Origin: Emydura subglobosa
Taxonomy: Eukaryota; Chordata; Testudines; Chelidae
DNA: 64,000 bases
Assembly: GCA_007922225.1 (NCBI GenBank)
Contig: ML679958.1
Coordinates: 58,794,838-58,858,837, forward strand
Reading direction: 5' to 3'
In this document: positions 1-11,520 of the stretch, one piece after another
Numbering within the stretch: the first letter of the stretch is position 1
Layout of the letters: every line of letters begins with the position of its first letter
Notes under the pieces: model-generated
Told to the model about the DNA's origin: nothing
What the model saw: only the letters and a program-made list of their open reading frames with translations
Database searches by the model: none
Program-made: the position numbers and the translations under genes

Positions 1-2062
1 TACTAAAACATCCCTGGAATTTCTAAACATTATAGATGACATTTTCCGAACCCAAGAAGCATTGCAGCCAGCAAGGGGAATTCTTTATTATACTTTGTCC
101 TAACAGATAAAGAGGAACTGAACACAGAACTAAAAATTAATGATAGCTTAGGTTCAAGTGATCATGACTTGATCACATTTATAAAGTGCAAACAGAATAA
201 AATCCAGGCCAGTAATATATACATTTGGTGCTTTAAAATGGTCATTTTCACAAAGCTGAAAATAAATATGAGCTAAATCAACTGGAAGGAAGAATTTAAT
301 TAAAAAAATGTGAATGATAATTGGGAGCCATTTCAGAGCACCTTGATAGATGCCCAAAAAGCCACAATCAATGAAGAAGTCTGTGCTGGTTAAAAAAATC
401 CAGCCTAGTTTAGAGGGGAAGCGAAGGCAGCTATTAAAAGTAAAAATACTATAAAACAAGTGCAAGAAAGGGGAAATTAATAGTAATGATTATGAATCAG
501 AAGTTAGGAATTGTAGAAAATTGATAAGGAAACCAAAGGGATACAAACAGAAATATATGGCCAGCAGAGTTAAGGACAATAAAAAAGAGTTTTTAAAAAT
601 ATATTAGGAACAAAAAGAATCCTGACAATGGTATCAGTCCATTACTAGATGGAAATGGTAGCATTATCAATAATAATGCAGAAAAGGCAGAAGTGTTCAA
701 TAAATATTTCTGGTCTGTATTTGGGGATAGAAGAGATTATATAGTTTCATCATGTGGTGATGATAACACTCTTTCCATTCCACTTGTATCTCGGGAGGAT
801 GATAAACGTCAGCTATAAAAGTTAGACACTTTAAAAACAGCAGGTCCAAATAACTTGTATCCAAGAGTTTTAAAAGAGTAGGCTGAGGAACTCACTTTTA
901 ATGTTGATTTTCAATAAGTCTTGTAGTACTGGGATAGTTCCAGGAGAAAGCTACTGTTGGACCAATATTTTAAAAGAATAAATGGTATTACATTGATCCT
1001 GGGCAATATAACGGAGTGGTTGATATAAGACTTGATTAATAAAGAATTTAAGGAGGGTAATGTAATTAATGAAAATCAATATAGGTTTATGGAAAATAGA
1101 TTCTGTCAAAATAACTTGATATATATATATTTTTATAAGATTACAAGTTTGGGTGATAAAGAATACTGTTCATATAATATACTCAGACTTCTCTAAGGTA
1201 TTTGATTTGGTACCACATGACATTTTGATTAAAAAACTAGAGTGACATACAATTAACATGGCACCTATTAAAAGGATTAAAAACTGGCTAACTGATAGGT
1301 CTCAAAATGTAATTGTAAAGGGAAAATCTTCACTGAGCGGGTGTGTTTCTAGTGGAGTCCTGCAGGGATCAGTTCTTGGCCCTATGCTATTTAACATTTT
1401 GATCAATGACCTGGAAGAAAACATAAAATCAACACTGATAAAGTTTGTGGCGCAATCCTAGGGTGCATAAACAGGGGAATCTCTGTTAGGAGTAATGAGG
1501 TATTTTACCTCTATATTTGGCACTGGTGTGACCGCTGCTGGAATACAGTGTCCAGTTCTGGTGTCCACAATTCAAGAAGGATGTTAATAAATTGGACAGG
1601 ATTCAGAGAAGAGCCACAAGAATGGTTAAAGGATTAGAAAACCTGCCTTATAGGGATTGAGCTTCTTGAGTCTATCTCTTTAGCTCAACAAAAAGAAGGT
1701 TAATGGGTGACTAGATCACAGTGTATAAGTATCTGCATGGGGAGCAAATGCTTAATAATGTGCTCTTCAATCTAGCAGTGAAAGGTATAACATGATCCAA
1801 TGGCTGGAAGATGAAGCTAGACAAATTCAGACTGGAAATAAAGTGTAACTTTTTAACAATGAGGGTAATTAATCATTGGAACAATTGACCAAGGGTCATG
1901 GTGGATTCTCCATCATTGACAATTTTAAAATCAAGATTGGATGTTTTTTTCTAAAAGATACGTTCTGGGAATTGTTGGGAAAGTTCTGTGGCCTGTGTTA
2001 TACAGGACGTCAGCCTACATGATCACAAATGTCCCTTCTGGCCTTGGAATCTATGACTATTG
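1..2062 (+). mobile_element. Old CR1 LINE, ORF2 and 3' end, heavily decayed
   Basis: This is a CR1 non-LTR retrotransposon on the + strand; its 5' part lies outside the window. Broken reading frames match the CR1 ORF2 reverse transcriptase region. The clearest block is at 1350-1435, where the residues VLQGSVLGPMLFNILINDL are readable. Just after it (about 1458) the sequence jumps to the late ORF2 block around 'LGCINRG', so the part with the catalytic FADD motif is deleted. The 3' end near 2000-2062 has the usual 'tcccttctggcctt...aatctatga' tail, followed by an ATT-rich run. Stops and frameshifts are dense, so it is an old, inactive copy. The same subfamily reappears at 35470-36010. Confidence 0.85.
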
Positions 2063-2130
2063 TCTAGTGCTTATTATTATTATTAATTAGTAACAGCTAC
2101 AGGACCAAATTGTGATTAGGCCTCATTTAT

Positions 2131-2612
2131 ATTAATAGATTTTTAAGGCCATAACATTAATCTAATCTGAGCTCCAGCATAACACAGAGCATAGAATTTC
2201 TCTGAGTGATTTCTGGAATCACAGCCATAAACGTCTGCTAGAGCTGCGATGTATTTTTTAAAAAGACATCCAATCTTGATTTAGACTTCAAGTGATAGAA
2301 TATCCATGACAACTCTACGTAAATTGTTACAATAGTTAAACTCCCTCATTGTTCAGAGTTTGCTCCTTATTTCTAGTATGAATTTGTCTAGCTTCAACTT
2401 CCACCCACTGGATCTTGTTACCTATGTCTGCTAGACTAAAGAGTCCTCCCCTGGTAGGTACTCAGAGATGGTGATCCAAGTCACCTGTTAACCTTCTTTT
2501 GGATAAACTAAATAGACTCAGTTTTTTTGGTGTCACTGTAAGGCAGGTTTTCTAGATCTTAAATCATTCTCGTAGCTGATTTCTAAATCCTTTCCAATTT
2601 GTCAACATCCTC
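2131..2612 (-). mobile_element. CR1 LINE 3' fragment
   Basis: Read on the - strand this is the 3' part of an old CR1. Recognisable blocks include 'cataacacagagcatagaat', 'gacatccaatcttgattta' and 'tttgtcaacatcct' on the + strand, in the order expected for a reversed CR1 tail. It sits next to the + strand CR1 at 1-2062 in opposite orientation, so the two are separate insertions. No open frame of note remains. Confidence 0.8.
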
Positions 2613-2815
2613 TGTAAAGCATCCCATTGTGCTAGGTGCTGTACTAACACATAGTAAGAGACAGTCCGTGCCTCACAGAGATTATAATCCAGCTAGACAA
2701 GACAAACTAAGGGCAGGAGGGCAAAGACAGGCACAGAGAGTTGAAGTGACTTACCTACAGTCACACGGATTTCCTGACTTCCAGCTCAGTGCCAGTCCAC
2801 CAGCCTATACTCTTG
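2613..2815. repeat. MIR/CORE-SINE-like repeat
   Basis: The first half reads 'attgtgctaggtgctgtac' and continues through a 'cagtccgtgcctcacag' block. The second half has the MIR-like stretch 'cacagagagttgaagtgac' followed by 'acagtcacacggatttcctg'. These are features of ancient MIR/CORE-SINE and L2-tail repeats. A 60-residue-plus open frame crosses it by chance. The exact family name is uncertain. Confidence 0.6.
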
Positions 2816-2849
2816 CTTGGATATACTACTGCTACTGCTGCTCTTAACT

Positions 2850-5658
2850 GGGACAAGAAGATGGAGTTCCTCACGCACTTTCTCTTTGAGTACCAGTTGT
2901 TGTGGGGGAAATTGAGGAGTTTTAAGTGAGTGACAAGAGTGAGACAAATAGCATGTTGGGAATCCCAGTGTGTATTTTATTTAGTTGTTTATTGATATTT
3001 TATTATTTATTTAAAAATATTAAGTCTCAAAACCATCTAGTGATGTAGGTGGCTAGTGTCTGTAACCATACATTTCCTCTCACTGTCACCTTGCTTCTCC
3101 CTCTTTCATCTGTTCCATCCATTTGCCACACACCCAGTTGTTATGCCTTTTCTCATAATACGATTGAATCTTACCAATGGGATCTACACAGGTTCGGGGC
3201 AAGCCCAGGCAGATCTGTTTGCCAGATCTCATCTAGCCTTTGGATTATAAACTCTGAGGGCAGGGACTGTCTCTTATTTTATGTGCTGGGTACCGTGCAA
3301 CAACCGTGACTTCAACCTTGACTGGGGTCTACCACAACACAAATAATTTTTCTTTCATTTTGTTGGGAAGGAGGGGAATTCTTCTGACCAACCAGCCCTG
3401 CTCTGCTGCAGCTCTGAGCAAGGCTGCTACACTAGAGCTGGTCAATAATTTTTCTGATTAAAAATGGCTTTTTTTTTTCACAAACAAAACTGATATGTTG
3501 AAACGATTGCAATATAAATGTCCAGATGCTTGGATCAGGATGAAAGTCCCATTACAGTAGGTGTTGTACAAACATAGAGGTAGACACAGTCCCCTGCCCT
3601 ACAGTCTAAGATGTTAGATTAGTATAGGGTTCATACGCTGCACTTGCACGGCATGGGGAAAAATATAATTTGAAATGATTTCCCACCACTGAGAAATTAA
3701 TTCTTTGTGAAAGCCATTCCTGCTTGGTGTAGCATTTTGTCCCTCGCTAATGGTGGGTAGACCAACTAGAAATTGATGAGTTTGCTACAGCAACAACTAA
3801 CAGAGAGGGTTGTGTTAACTCAGGCAGTAGAGGCTTATGTACCAGATTCCAGACTTGATCTCTGCTGCTGACAAGGGATGTTGGTGTTATATTTGCACCT
3901 TGGTTTATAAGATGATTATTGACTTTTCATTTTAAGCACATCAGGGTATGGAGTGTGACAGGTCAGGCTAAAGAAGCTGTCTGTTAGGGAGTGGATGCTG
4001 CCATGAGGCTCTGCTATTGTCTTAGAGAGCTAGTGAAAAAAAAAAGGAAAACTCGTTTTGTGTGAAAATTAAGAACTGTCTCTGTTTTGTGGGGTTCAAA
4101 ATGGGCCTAATTTTCCATTTTTTCACTAAAGTTTCTGGGCCATTTTTATTTTTGTAATCAATTTTTGTAAAACCACAAGCAAACATTTTTCAGGAAAAAA
4201 TGGATGATAAATATCATGAAGAATGTCACTGAAACATTCAGAAAGAAAAAATTCTCTAGAAACATGTAACAGTCACTCTCTGCCTCCTACAGTTCATGAC
4301 CTAGGGAGCCATAATGTAAAATATCAAATAATAATTCAGTCACATGGAAAAGACAGACTAGAAAATAAACTACACACTGTTAAACGGCCATTACAAATAT
4401 CACAAAGGATCACCTGTTCAGCGTATACAAACATTTGCATGCAGCTATTCCTCTCCTGCAAAGGTCTAAACTGAACCAAATCAAGCTGTGCCATGGCACT
4501 CAGACCTCACAGTTGTATATAGAAAAGTAAGCAAAGGTGATGTTTATCTGCTATTTCCTTTACTCAGCTTCACATTCCTTGCAGCTCTTCTATGCCGCTA
4601 TGCTGAAATCTAATCTGAATACTTGAATCTTAAGGAAACAAACACATCTGAAGTGGTTTGAAGACTGCAGACTTATGAGGCAATCTTCTTTGATTCATCA
4701 GGGGCCATAGGAAAAGAGATGATTATATTCATTTTAATACAAGTGGAATTGTCTAGCTGGCATAGTTGCCCCTTGCATTTATTTGTCCTCAGTTTCATCT
4801 TCTGCCTCATCACCAGCGCACTTCAATTCTCCATGGCAATCAGAACTGACATATTTGCTGGAAGCAGCAGAAGGACCTGGTTTGATCCAGGGACTTCAGG
4901 CAACGAAGTTAGTGTCAGAGCAGCCTTCCCTCATTAAAAACAACACCAAACAAAACATCTGGTCACTGACAATCTAGCCCAGATAAAATTGACCGCTCAA
5001 GTGAACTCCCAGTCCCCCTGGTGAAGCAAGTCCTTTGGCGTGGTCTACCACCGTTCTCCTAATATACATGCCAGTCACATCAGCTTGGTTCACTGTCAAA
5101 AACATGTTTCCTTCACACTGAGCACTTCAATCGGAGCTCAGAAAAATCAAGATTCTGTATTCATTTCAGTTCACGCAGCCTCATGATTTGGGCTTGGAGG
5201 AAATCATCATTTGCTAATCAGAAACTCTTTCATGTTACAGTGTGGTAACTGCTATTGGCTCTAGAGAATGATACAAGAAAGAAGGTTGCAAGTGGGTCTT
5301 TAGGTTCAGGGATAGGGTGAGTGCCTGGATTTCTCACACTCACTGAGGCTCCCCGATGCCCTTTCAATGACCTTCCTATATTAGCTTTTATGGGGAAAAA
5401 CGGTGAAGAAAGTGCCTGAGGCTTAGCCTTGATTCAGCACTGATGCTGACGCCTATAGCATAGACAAAGTTATGCCTGGGATTTTCTTTGACTGAGCTAA
5501 CTGAGATTTATCCTTATGTGCAACCAGGATAAACCCCGATTAACTCATTTGAAAAAACTCCAGCTTGCTTTATCTTCACACAGGGATCAGCGGCGGTGTA
5601 GCTACACAGATTGTTGGCCGCTGATTACTGAGTCAGGCCTATTTCTGACTGTAGATAA
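2850..5658. other. Non-coding stretch with ancient repeat scraps
   Basis: No gene is recognisable. At 3235-3348 there is an L2/MIR-like tail ('gagggcagggactgtctctt'), and at 3540-3622 a reversed copy of the same kind ('aggtgttgtacaaacatag'). At about 4060-4210 lies an A/T-rich block of alternating aaaat and attttt runs, a type of fold-back sequence seen again at 37150-37290, 45895-46010 and 55085-55200. Open frames here are short and have no protein-like composition. Confidence 0.5.
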
Positions 5659-5746
5659 GCCTGATTCTCCTCTCACACCAGTTTTATACTGGTGAACCTC
5701 CACTGAGATATTCCTGATTTACACCAGCTGGAAAGAATAATCAGGC
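5659..5746. repeat. Fold-back repeat, type A
   Basis: The 88-bp unit starts with gcctgatt and ends with aatcaggc, an exact 8-bp inverted end. Its inner halves are imperfectly complementary around a 'cctccactgaga' centre. Related units with gtgtaaatc/gatttacac arms lie at 6651-6778, 8894-8995, 30395-30482, 45655-45722 and 60965-61050. Confidence 0.6.
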
Positions 5747-6650
5747 CTAGAGTCTCTGGCAATAAGATCTGAACTGAGTTTAGCCCAGGTGCCATCCCGT
5801 GGAACCTTGCACGTTGTTGCAGGCAATGAATGTACTTGAAAGCATTCCTCAGAGGGAAACCCTAGAATGCATAAGAGCTGCATGAAATTGCATCAAGATC
5901 CAGTGCACAGCGAAGACTCCTTCCCTCTAGGATTATCCAAGGACATGGGAGGGACTCTTATTATTTGGGGTTTATTATTTGTATTACTGTACATCCCAAG
6001 CCAGCTGCAGGAGGAGTAAAATGTAATCCTCTTAAATGAGGTTAAACACAAAGTATTGTACTGAGAACTGCCAGCAAAATTATTTCTAATTGTAAACTCC
6101 CTATACACGTCCCAAAAGATAGAGAATTAATATGTATGCAATGCTAAAGGGACGTTTGTATACAGCAACTTAGGCACTAAAGGAGAATTTTCACACAGCA
6201 GTAAGCTTGGAAATAATACTCTGTAAAAAGAATTTTACTCAGCCTGCATTTTCCTTTGTTATATTTAAAGATAGTTACGCTTGTCTAGGTGATCTTTTCT
6301 TCTAAGCTGTCACTGCTTGATCCCAAAGTGTTCGTAATCCTCTGCTGCCATAGCCTATTGCTATGGAAATGCATATAATGGTGATTGTTATTTGTAAAGC
6401 CCTGACAGGTACGGATCTGAGCACCAAGACACTGAGTTCTTGCGTTGAGGAGCTTACAGACTACAGCAGATGGACAATACAAAATGCACTGAGAGACCCC
6501 AGAGGAAGGGCCTCCACTGCACAATTGTGACTTCACTGCACAAACAAGCAGAGAGGCAGGATGTGCTGTGAGGGAGCAAGGTAGGCTCACACAGATGGGC
6601 CTGCTTCTCCTCTAAGGTACATCAGTATGAATCAAAGGGAATTCTACCAG

Positions 6651-6778
6651 GCCAGGTTCAGCTCTCTGTTACTCAGGTGTAAATCTGTAGTAATTGCACA
6701 GACTTCAGTGGAGTTTCTTCAGATTTACACTGGCAAAGTTATAATAGTGTAAAACTAGTGCAAAAGGGGAATCAGCCC
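6651..6778. repeat. Fold-back repeat, type A
   Basis: The unit carries 'ggtgtaaatctg' on the left and 'cagatttacac' on the right, with 'gacttcagtggagtt' in the centre. It has the same architecture as the copy at 5659-5746, and it is non-coding. Confidence 0.6.
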
Positions 6779-6920
6779 TAATACCTTTGACAATTAACAA
6801 AATTGATAAGAGGAATTAATAAATCTATGAATTGTTTGGACACACTTGATTTCTGCTCAGCTCTCTTGGTAAGTTTCCCCTCCTGTGTAAGGCACTCTTT
6901 AAGAAAGAAGGTTTAAGAAT

Positions 6921-7137
6921 AAGAGCTTGTCTACATGAGCATTTAGTTCACAGCAATCTGCAGTGGGAATCTACCCTGAACTAACTGTCCAGGCATTAAC
7001 AGCTTGATAGAGTACTTTAATCTACTCCTGTTCTAAAGCAGGCTAGATCACATCATCAGGGCCCACAGGGACAGTTAATGCAGGGTAGATTCACATCCTG
7101 GCTTGCCACCAACTAAACGCTTGTGTAGACAAACCCT
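6921..7137. mobile_element. Small DNA transposon (hAT-like MITE)
   Basis: The two ends are inverted: 'cttgtctacatgagcattta' near 6926 matches the complement of 'taaacgcttgtgtagacaa' near 7114-7132. The 'ttgtctac...gtagacaa' ends are shared with the elements at 22298, 32167 and 46614. The unit is about 217 bp with no coding capacity, so it would have needed a transposase in trans. The octamer aagagctt/aagagctc occurs at both edges, but whether it is a target duplication or part of the terminus is not resolved. Confidence 0.7.
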
Positions 7138-7139
7138 AA

Positions 7140-8893
7140 GAGCTCAGTCACAAGGGCAAACCCCAGTATGTTATTCTGCTCCCTTTCAATCCCCATCCAT
7201 AATTGGATCTGTTCCCTCTCTCCATTGAGAATAGGATGCAGTGCTACTTTTTAATGCCAAAGGACAGAACCACGAGAAGAGATGGGGGCCGGAGGGAGTG
7301 GGGTGGGGGAGAGAGAATCCACAGAGGTGTAGTTGATCCATTTTGTCTCTTCCTTGAGAGGTCAAGCAGTTCAGGAAGCCATATAACCCACAGGGGCCTC
7401 TCTCTGTCACTCAGCTGTTTCAGACTGCTACCTTAATGAACACCCTTGTCAATACCCACAGATAGGGAGTCCGCACCTCTCAGGGTGATGGCACGCTTGG
7501 TAGAAGACATCAGCAAAGGTTTTGTAAAGAAAAATGTAAATAAATTCTAAGCCATTCATGTATACAGGCCCAGTTCTTCACTTCGTGACACTAATTTTAG
7601 GCCTGGACATTCCAGTGGAAATCAAGTGAGGTACAGCAACGCAGAAGTGGCATAGCAGAATGGTGAGTCCTGCCTTGGTATGCAGGCTTCACAATGACAA
7701 ACACATTTCAAAACAAAACAATTCTGCACAGCTCCTCCACCACATTCCTGCCCAGATCTGTGTTTAGCGGCCTGCACTTTTCCTATAACAGCTGATGTTA
7801 TGGCAACCACCTAAAATCCAATTCGGCACTGTTTTAGGTGTTTCTACAATAATCAGCTATGGCAAGTAACCGACAAAATCGTTAGACAGGGCCCAATTCT
7901 ACAGTCCTTACTGACGCTGAGTAGCACTTACTCATATAAGTACCGATAGCTCTATCGAAGTCAATAGCAGTATCTGGGCAGTGCACCTCAGTGTAAAGTG
8001 TGGCAGAACTGGGCTAGACTAAAGTTACAATCTGCTCTGGTTAAGAGGTAGCACATAGCAGATAAGAAAACAAACTATGCCTCACAACCAAAATACCTCC
8101 TCTGCTTTCCCCCGTGCTGTGGGTTGGGGGAATAAACTCCTTCATTCACTGACACACCCCACACATGGAATCAGCTGCATTCAACATGAGTAAAGGTATC
8201 AGAATCTGGCCTCTGGACAAAAATGAGACCAGTGTCATTCAAAGAAAAACTTGGCTCAATTGGTGTTTCTATCTCTGGCCTTTACACCTGTGCAAAGCAG
8301 GTGTCAAATGCTTTTAAATCAGAATACTTACTTCTCTGCATTCATGCTGTACAGGTGTAAATGACTATACCGGGTCCAGAAGAAGGAAGACTAAGGCCAT
8401 AAGTCTCTGTCTTTTGTGTTTTTAACTCACCTGTCATATTGGTATTTAAATAACAAGCTGCACCAGTGCATCCAGGGCAGGCTGGGCACATATTCTATAA
8501 ACAGTTTAGGAACTTACATTTCTGAAATACTCTCTAAAAAGCTTCACCTTTCAACAGGAAAGCAATTATATGACATGATAAAAAATAATGGGTCAGTCCA
8601 TAAATTGTCATTCTTGGGGAGTATTTATGGATTCTTGTCATAAAAGAACAAAGATAAACTGTAGCTAGATAGCCAGAATGCAAAAAATTCCCCGAATATA
8701 ACATTTCCAATTATATCGGCTCTTTTCTGCTTTGAAAGTGGAAATGATTGTTCCTATTGATACCACAGAAGAATTACTATATTTGGCTTTAAGTAATATT
8801 TCTAGTTTGAGTCAGAAACAGTAGTAGGGCTTTGATTTCCAACACTGCAGTGGGCTTCAGGCAAAATATTTTTTACCTATTTCTCTTTACGGG
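7140..8893. other. Non-coding stretch, no gene recognised
   Basis: The stretch contains purine-rich DNA at 7270-7320 and otherwise unique-looking sequence. Short open frames on both strands lack recognisable domains. Nothing here can be supported as a gene. Confidence 0.4.
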
Positions 8894-8995
8894 ACCTGAT
8901 TTTCCAGTTACTTACATTAGTTTCACACTAGTATAACTCCATTGACTTCAGTGAAGTTACTTCTGATTTACCCATGTAAGAGGAGAGTCACACCC
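8894..8995. repeat. Fold-back repeat, type A
   Basis: The centre is 'ctccattgacttcagtgaag', flanked by arms with 'acctgattttccag' on the left and 'cttctgatttaccca' on the right. The layout is the same as at 6651-6778. The sequence is diverged, so it is an old copy. Confidence 0.5.
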
Positions 8996-8999
8996 ATGT

Positions 9000-9980
9000 A
9001 ACAGCGTATGTGGCCCTTTCCTTTACAGAGGCAAAATATTTTAATAGGGCCCAGTTCTGCAACCTTGACATATGGTAAATTATATTTACATTAGTCCCTT
9101 GGGTCCATATATAGACTCTAGTTGTCATAAACTGTTAAACACAGGGATAAAAATAAGTTTCACCAAATTTGTACTTTACAAAATGTTGGGACAGCAATTA
9201 GGAGATAAGATAAAATATGGAGGGATAAGGACCAAATTTAAGACACTTGGTCAGATTCCAGTCTCATTTATTCTGAGTAAATCTGCAGTAACACCAAAGA
9301 TGTAAAGATTTACACTAAATGTAAAATGAGCCATCTGATAATTCATAATCCCCAAAATAAGCACCTAGAATTCTAGCACTATGGATAGATCTCAGGAAAA
9401 ACAAACAAACCAACCACTTCCAGAAAGCGCTATTACAACTAGAAGTTTAGAAACAGAAACTGATCAGTGTTTGACCTGCAAAAGTATAGGTGTAGGGAAG
9501 ATGCTAAGATTCTATACAACACAAGCCTCACCTCTTCCTACCAAGTTTATTAACTTTCCCATCTAGAAGCCTGCTTCAAAATGGTTTGCCCTTGCAGATG
9601 CCCTCATTTTGTTTCAGATTTACTGCAAGTATTTTGGGAAGGTTTTATTTATTTTTAATCGAGATTGCAGAAGAGAAAATTTGGAGAAGGTCAATAAAAG
9701 CCGAAGTAAGTATGAAATATTAAGCAATACTAAGGCAGTCACAATGTTTAATATTCACAGCTAGTCTCTGATAAACCTCTTCCAGTAATAAAATCTCCGA
9801 GAGCGGTCTCAACACAGTGCAACTTTTACCTCTTCTCTCTGAAGAAACATTGGAGTGAATGAGAAACACCCTCTGCCCAAATCAAATCAGTTCAAGACTT
9901 GCCAAACACACAGAACAGCTCAAGAACAAAACAAACAAAAAAAACCCAGCAGGCACATCCGCAAAAAAGCCGCTCTCCCT
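9000..9980. other. Non-coding stretch upstream of the CpG island
   Basis: Another diverged type A fold-back scrap lies at about 9240-9335 ('aaatctgcagtaacacc'). The rest is AT-rich and shows no gene. CpG dinucleotides are rare until about 9960, where the island begins. Confidence 0.4.
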
Positions 9981-9984
9981 GCGC

Positions 9985-10400
9985 AGCCAGATTTTCCTCT
10001 CTCGCTCCCACCCTACAAACTTACTTCCCTTATTGTGCAAGAATTTCAGCCTTTCTGTGGCATCAAGAACGAATCCGAGCAGGAGCTCGTCAGAAAAGAC
10101 GTGCACTCGGTCTGTCACTCATTCCTCTCTTCTTTCCCACCTCTCCTAGCCAGCCAGCCCCGCTTCTGGTCAGTTGCTAGCCCAGTCGTCATAATCGCGG
10201 CTCACCATTCCACGCGCCCCGCTCGGACCTTCCTTTCGAATCCTCGCGACGCCAACGTTCGGGAAACATTGTCCCAGCGTTCCCTCACACGCGGAGAGCT
10301 CGCTCCGGACCCCGTTGGAGCTCGCCCGGCCCACAGCTGTTAGCGTGTTGCACTGTCTACTCCCATGGCAACCCGAGCGCCCCTGCCTTGCCCTGCTGGA
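9985..10400. promoter_or_regulatory. Candidate CpG island / promoter
   Basis: About 23 CpG dinucleotides fall between 10187 and 10382 by hand count, with more between 9970 and 10120, in a region where they are otherwise scarce. Such islands usually mark promoters that are unmethylated in the germ line. The + strand sequence 'ctcccatggcaac' at 10360-10372 reads GTTGCCATGGGAG on the other strand: one perfect half of an RFX X-box and a weak second half. No splice donor or first exon can be assigned. It could serve CBY2 about 24 kb downstream, an unannotated non-coding RNA, or nothing. Long open frames here, including 239 codons on -, are explained by low stop density in GC-rich DNA. Confidence 0.55.
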
Positions 10401-10419
10401 TGCTCGGCCAAGAGAGCAG

Positions 10420-11399
10420 ATGCCATGCCTGGAGGACCGATTGCAATTTATTCGGCTTCTCTCTGGCTGGGAAAATTCCTTAGCCACCTTGTGCCAGTGT
10501 CCTGGCACAGACTTACATCTCTGATTCCTTAACGTGAAAACCTGCACTGGAAATTCACCTGCACTGAAATAGGCATAGGCTGGAGAGGGATGGGTGCTTG
10601 GCAGATGCTGTGTTCCTGGAGGTCTGTCTTCTCTGGTCCGGAAGAGTCCAGGGAAACCTTTCTTCAGAGCTGTGCTCATTTCCAACCAAGTGCGGCTTTC
10701 TGATTTCCCCAGAGCAAGGTACCCCTCTTCGCTTCCTGTCCTAAACTGTTGTGCCCTGCAGTGGTGCCTGGAGCCATACATATCACTCATCGTACATATC
10801 ATTGGTAGGGGCACCAAGTCATCAGTGTTGGCCCCTCCCAAGGTCAGGGGTGAGGAGCAGGTTTTGCCTTGTGCTCCCTCCATCATCACGGAGGGCCCAT
10901 GGGGCCAAACCTAAGCAATGCTGCAACCCCCTGTGCACCAGGTCCTAGTGCCATTCCCTCAGTTTTGGCCCCACCACCTCCTGTCATGATAGAGAGACAG
11001 CAGGGCCAAATCTAGGTGTAGTGTGGTGGCCAACACTGCTCCTCCTTGCTGCTGCTGTCGGGTTGGCTCCTGCCCTATGGCTTCCCTCTGGGCCAGCCCA
11101 ACCTTGCCCAGCTTCCAGGAACCCCTATCCCTTCTGCTGGCCCCTCAGGACTTACTCAGCAACAGCAGGAAGACCTGCTACAAGTACGGAGAGCTGCAGT
11201 GTGTGCCCACACTGGAGAGGAAACCAAGAGAGGGGCAGTGGGCAGCGCCAGGACGTACCATGTGAAACATTTCTGGGATCACACCTGGTGCTGTGTTGTT
11301 CTGCGCTGTTAACCAATAGGTTTGTTTCCACACCAAAGTTTGCTACAATTCAGTGGCGAGTGATACGTTCCCCCATATCTGCTTGACATGCTGCATCCG
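10420..11399. other. GC-richer non-coding stretch after the island
   Basis: C-rich, unique-looking DNA with several overlapping open frames on both strands, including one of 121 codons at 11021-11386 that begins with a hydrophobic run. None has a domain I recognise, and the frames overlap each other. A 5' exon of an unannotated transcript cannot be excluded. Confidence 0.35.
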
Positions 11400-11520
11400 T
11401 CATAGAATCATAGAAGATTAGGGTTGGAAGGGACCTCAGGAGATCATCTAGTCCAAGCCCCTGCTCAAAGCAGGACCAACCCCAACTAAATCATCCCAGC
11501 CAGGGCTTTGTCAAGATCTC
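11400..11520 (-). mobile_element. CR1 LINE 3' tail, short
   Basis: The block starts with 'tcatagaatcatagaag' and includes 'ggttggaagggacctcagg', the hallmark CR1 3' end read on the - strand. Only about 120 bp remain, a typical severe 5' truncation. The sequence is close to the copies at 13551 and 19204, so it belongs to the younger subfamily here. Confidence 0.92.

Noticed and set aside
9855..10343. 162-codon + frame ending in the CpG island
   Set aside because: Low-complexity start, other frames open in the same place, and no recognisable protein family.
10170..10889. 239-codon open frame on the - strand
   Set aside because: It overlaps the CpG-rich island, competes with several + strand frames, has no domain or conserved pattern I recognise and no repeat-free codon signal. 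Low stop density in GC-rich DNA explains it.
11021..11386. 121-codon + frame with a signal-peptide-like start
   Set aside because: The hydrophobic start comes from a ctg/gct-rich stretch that is open in more than one frame. No splice sites, conserved cysteines or family resemblance could be supported.
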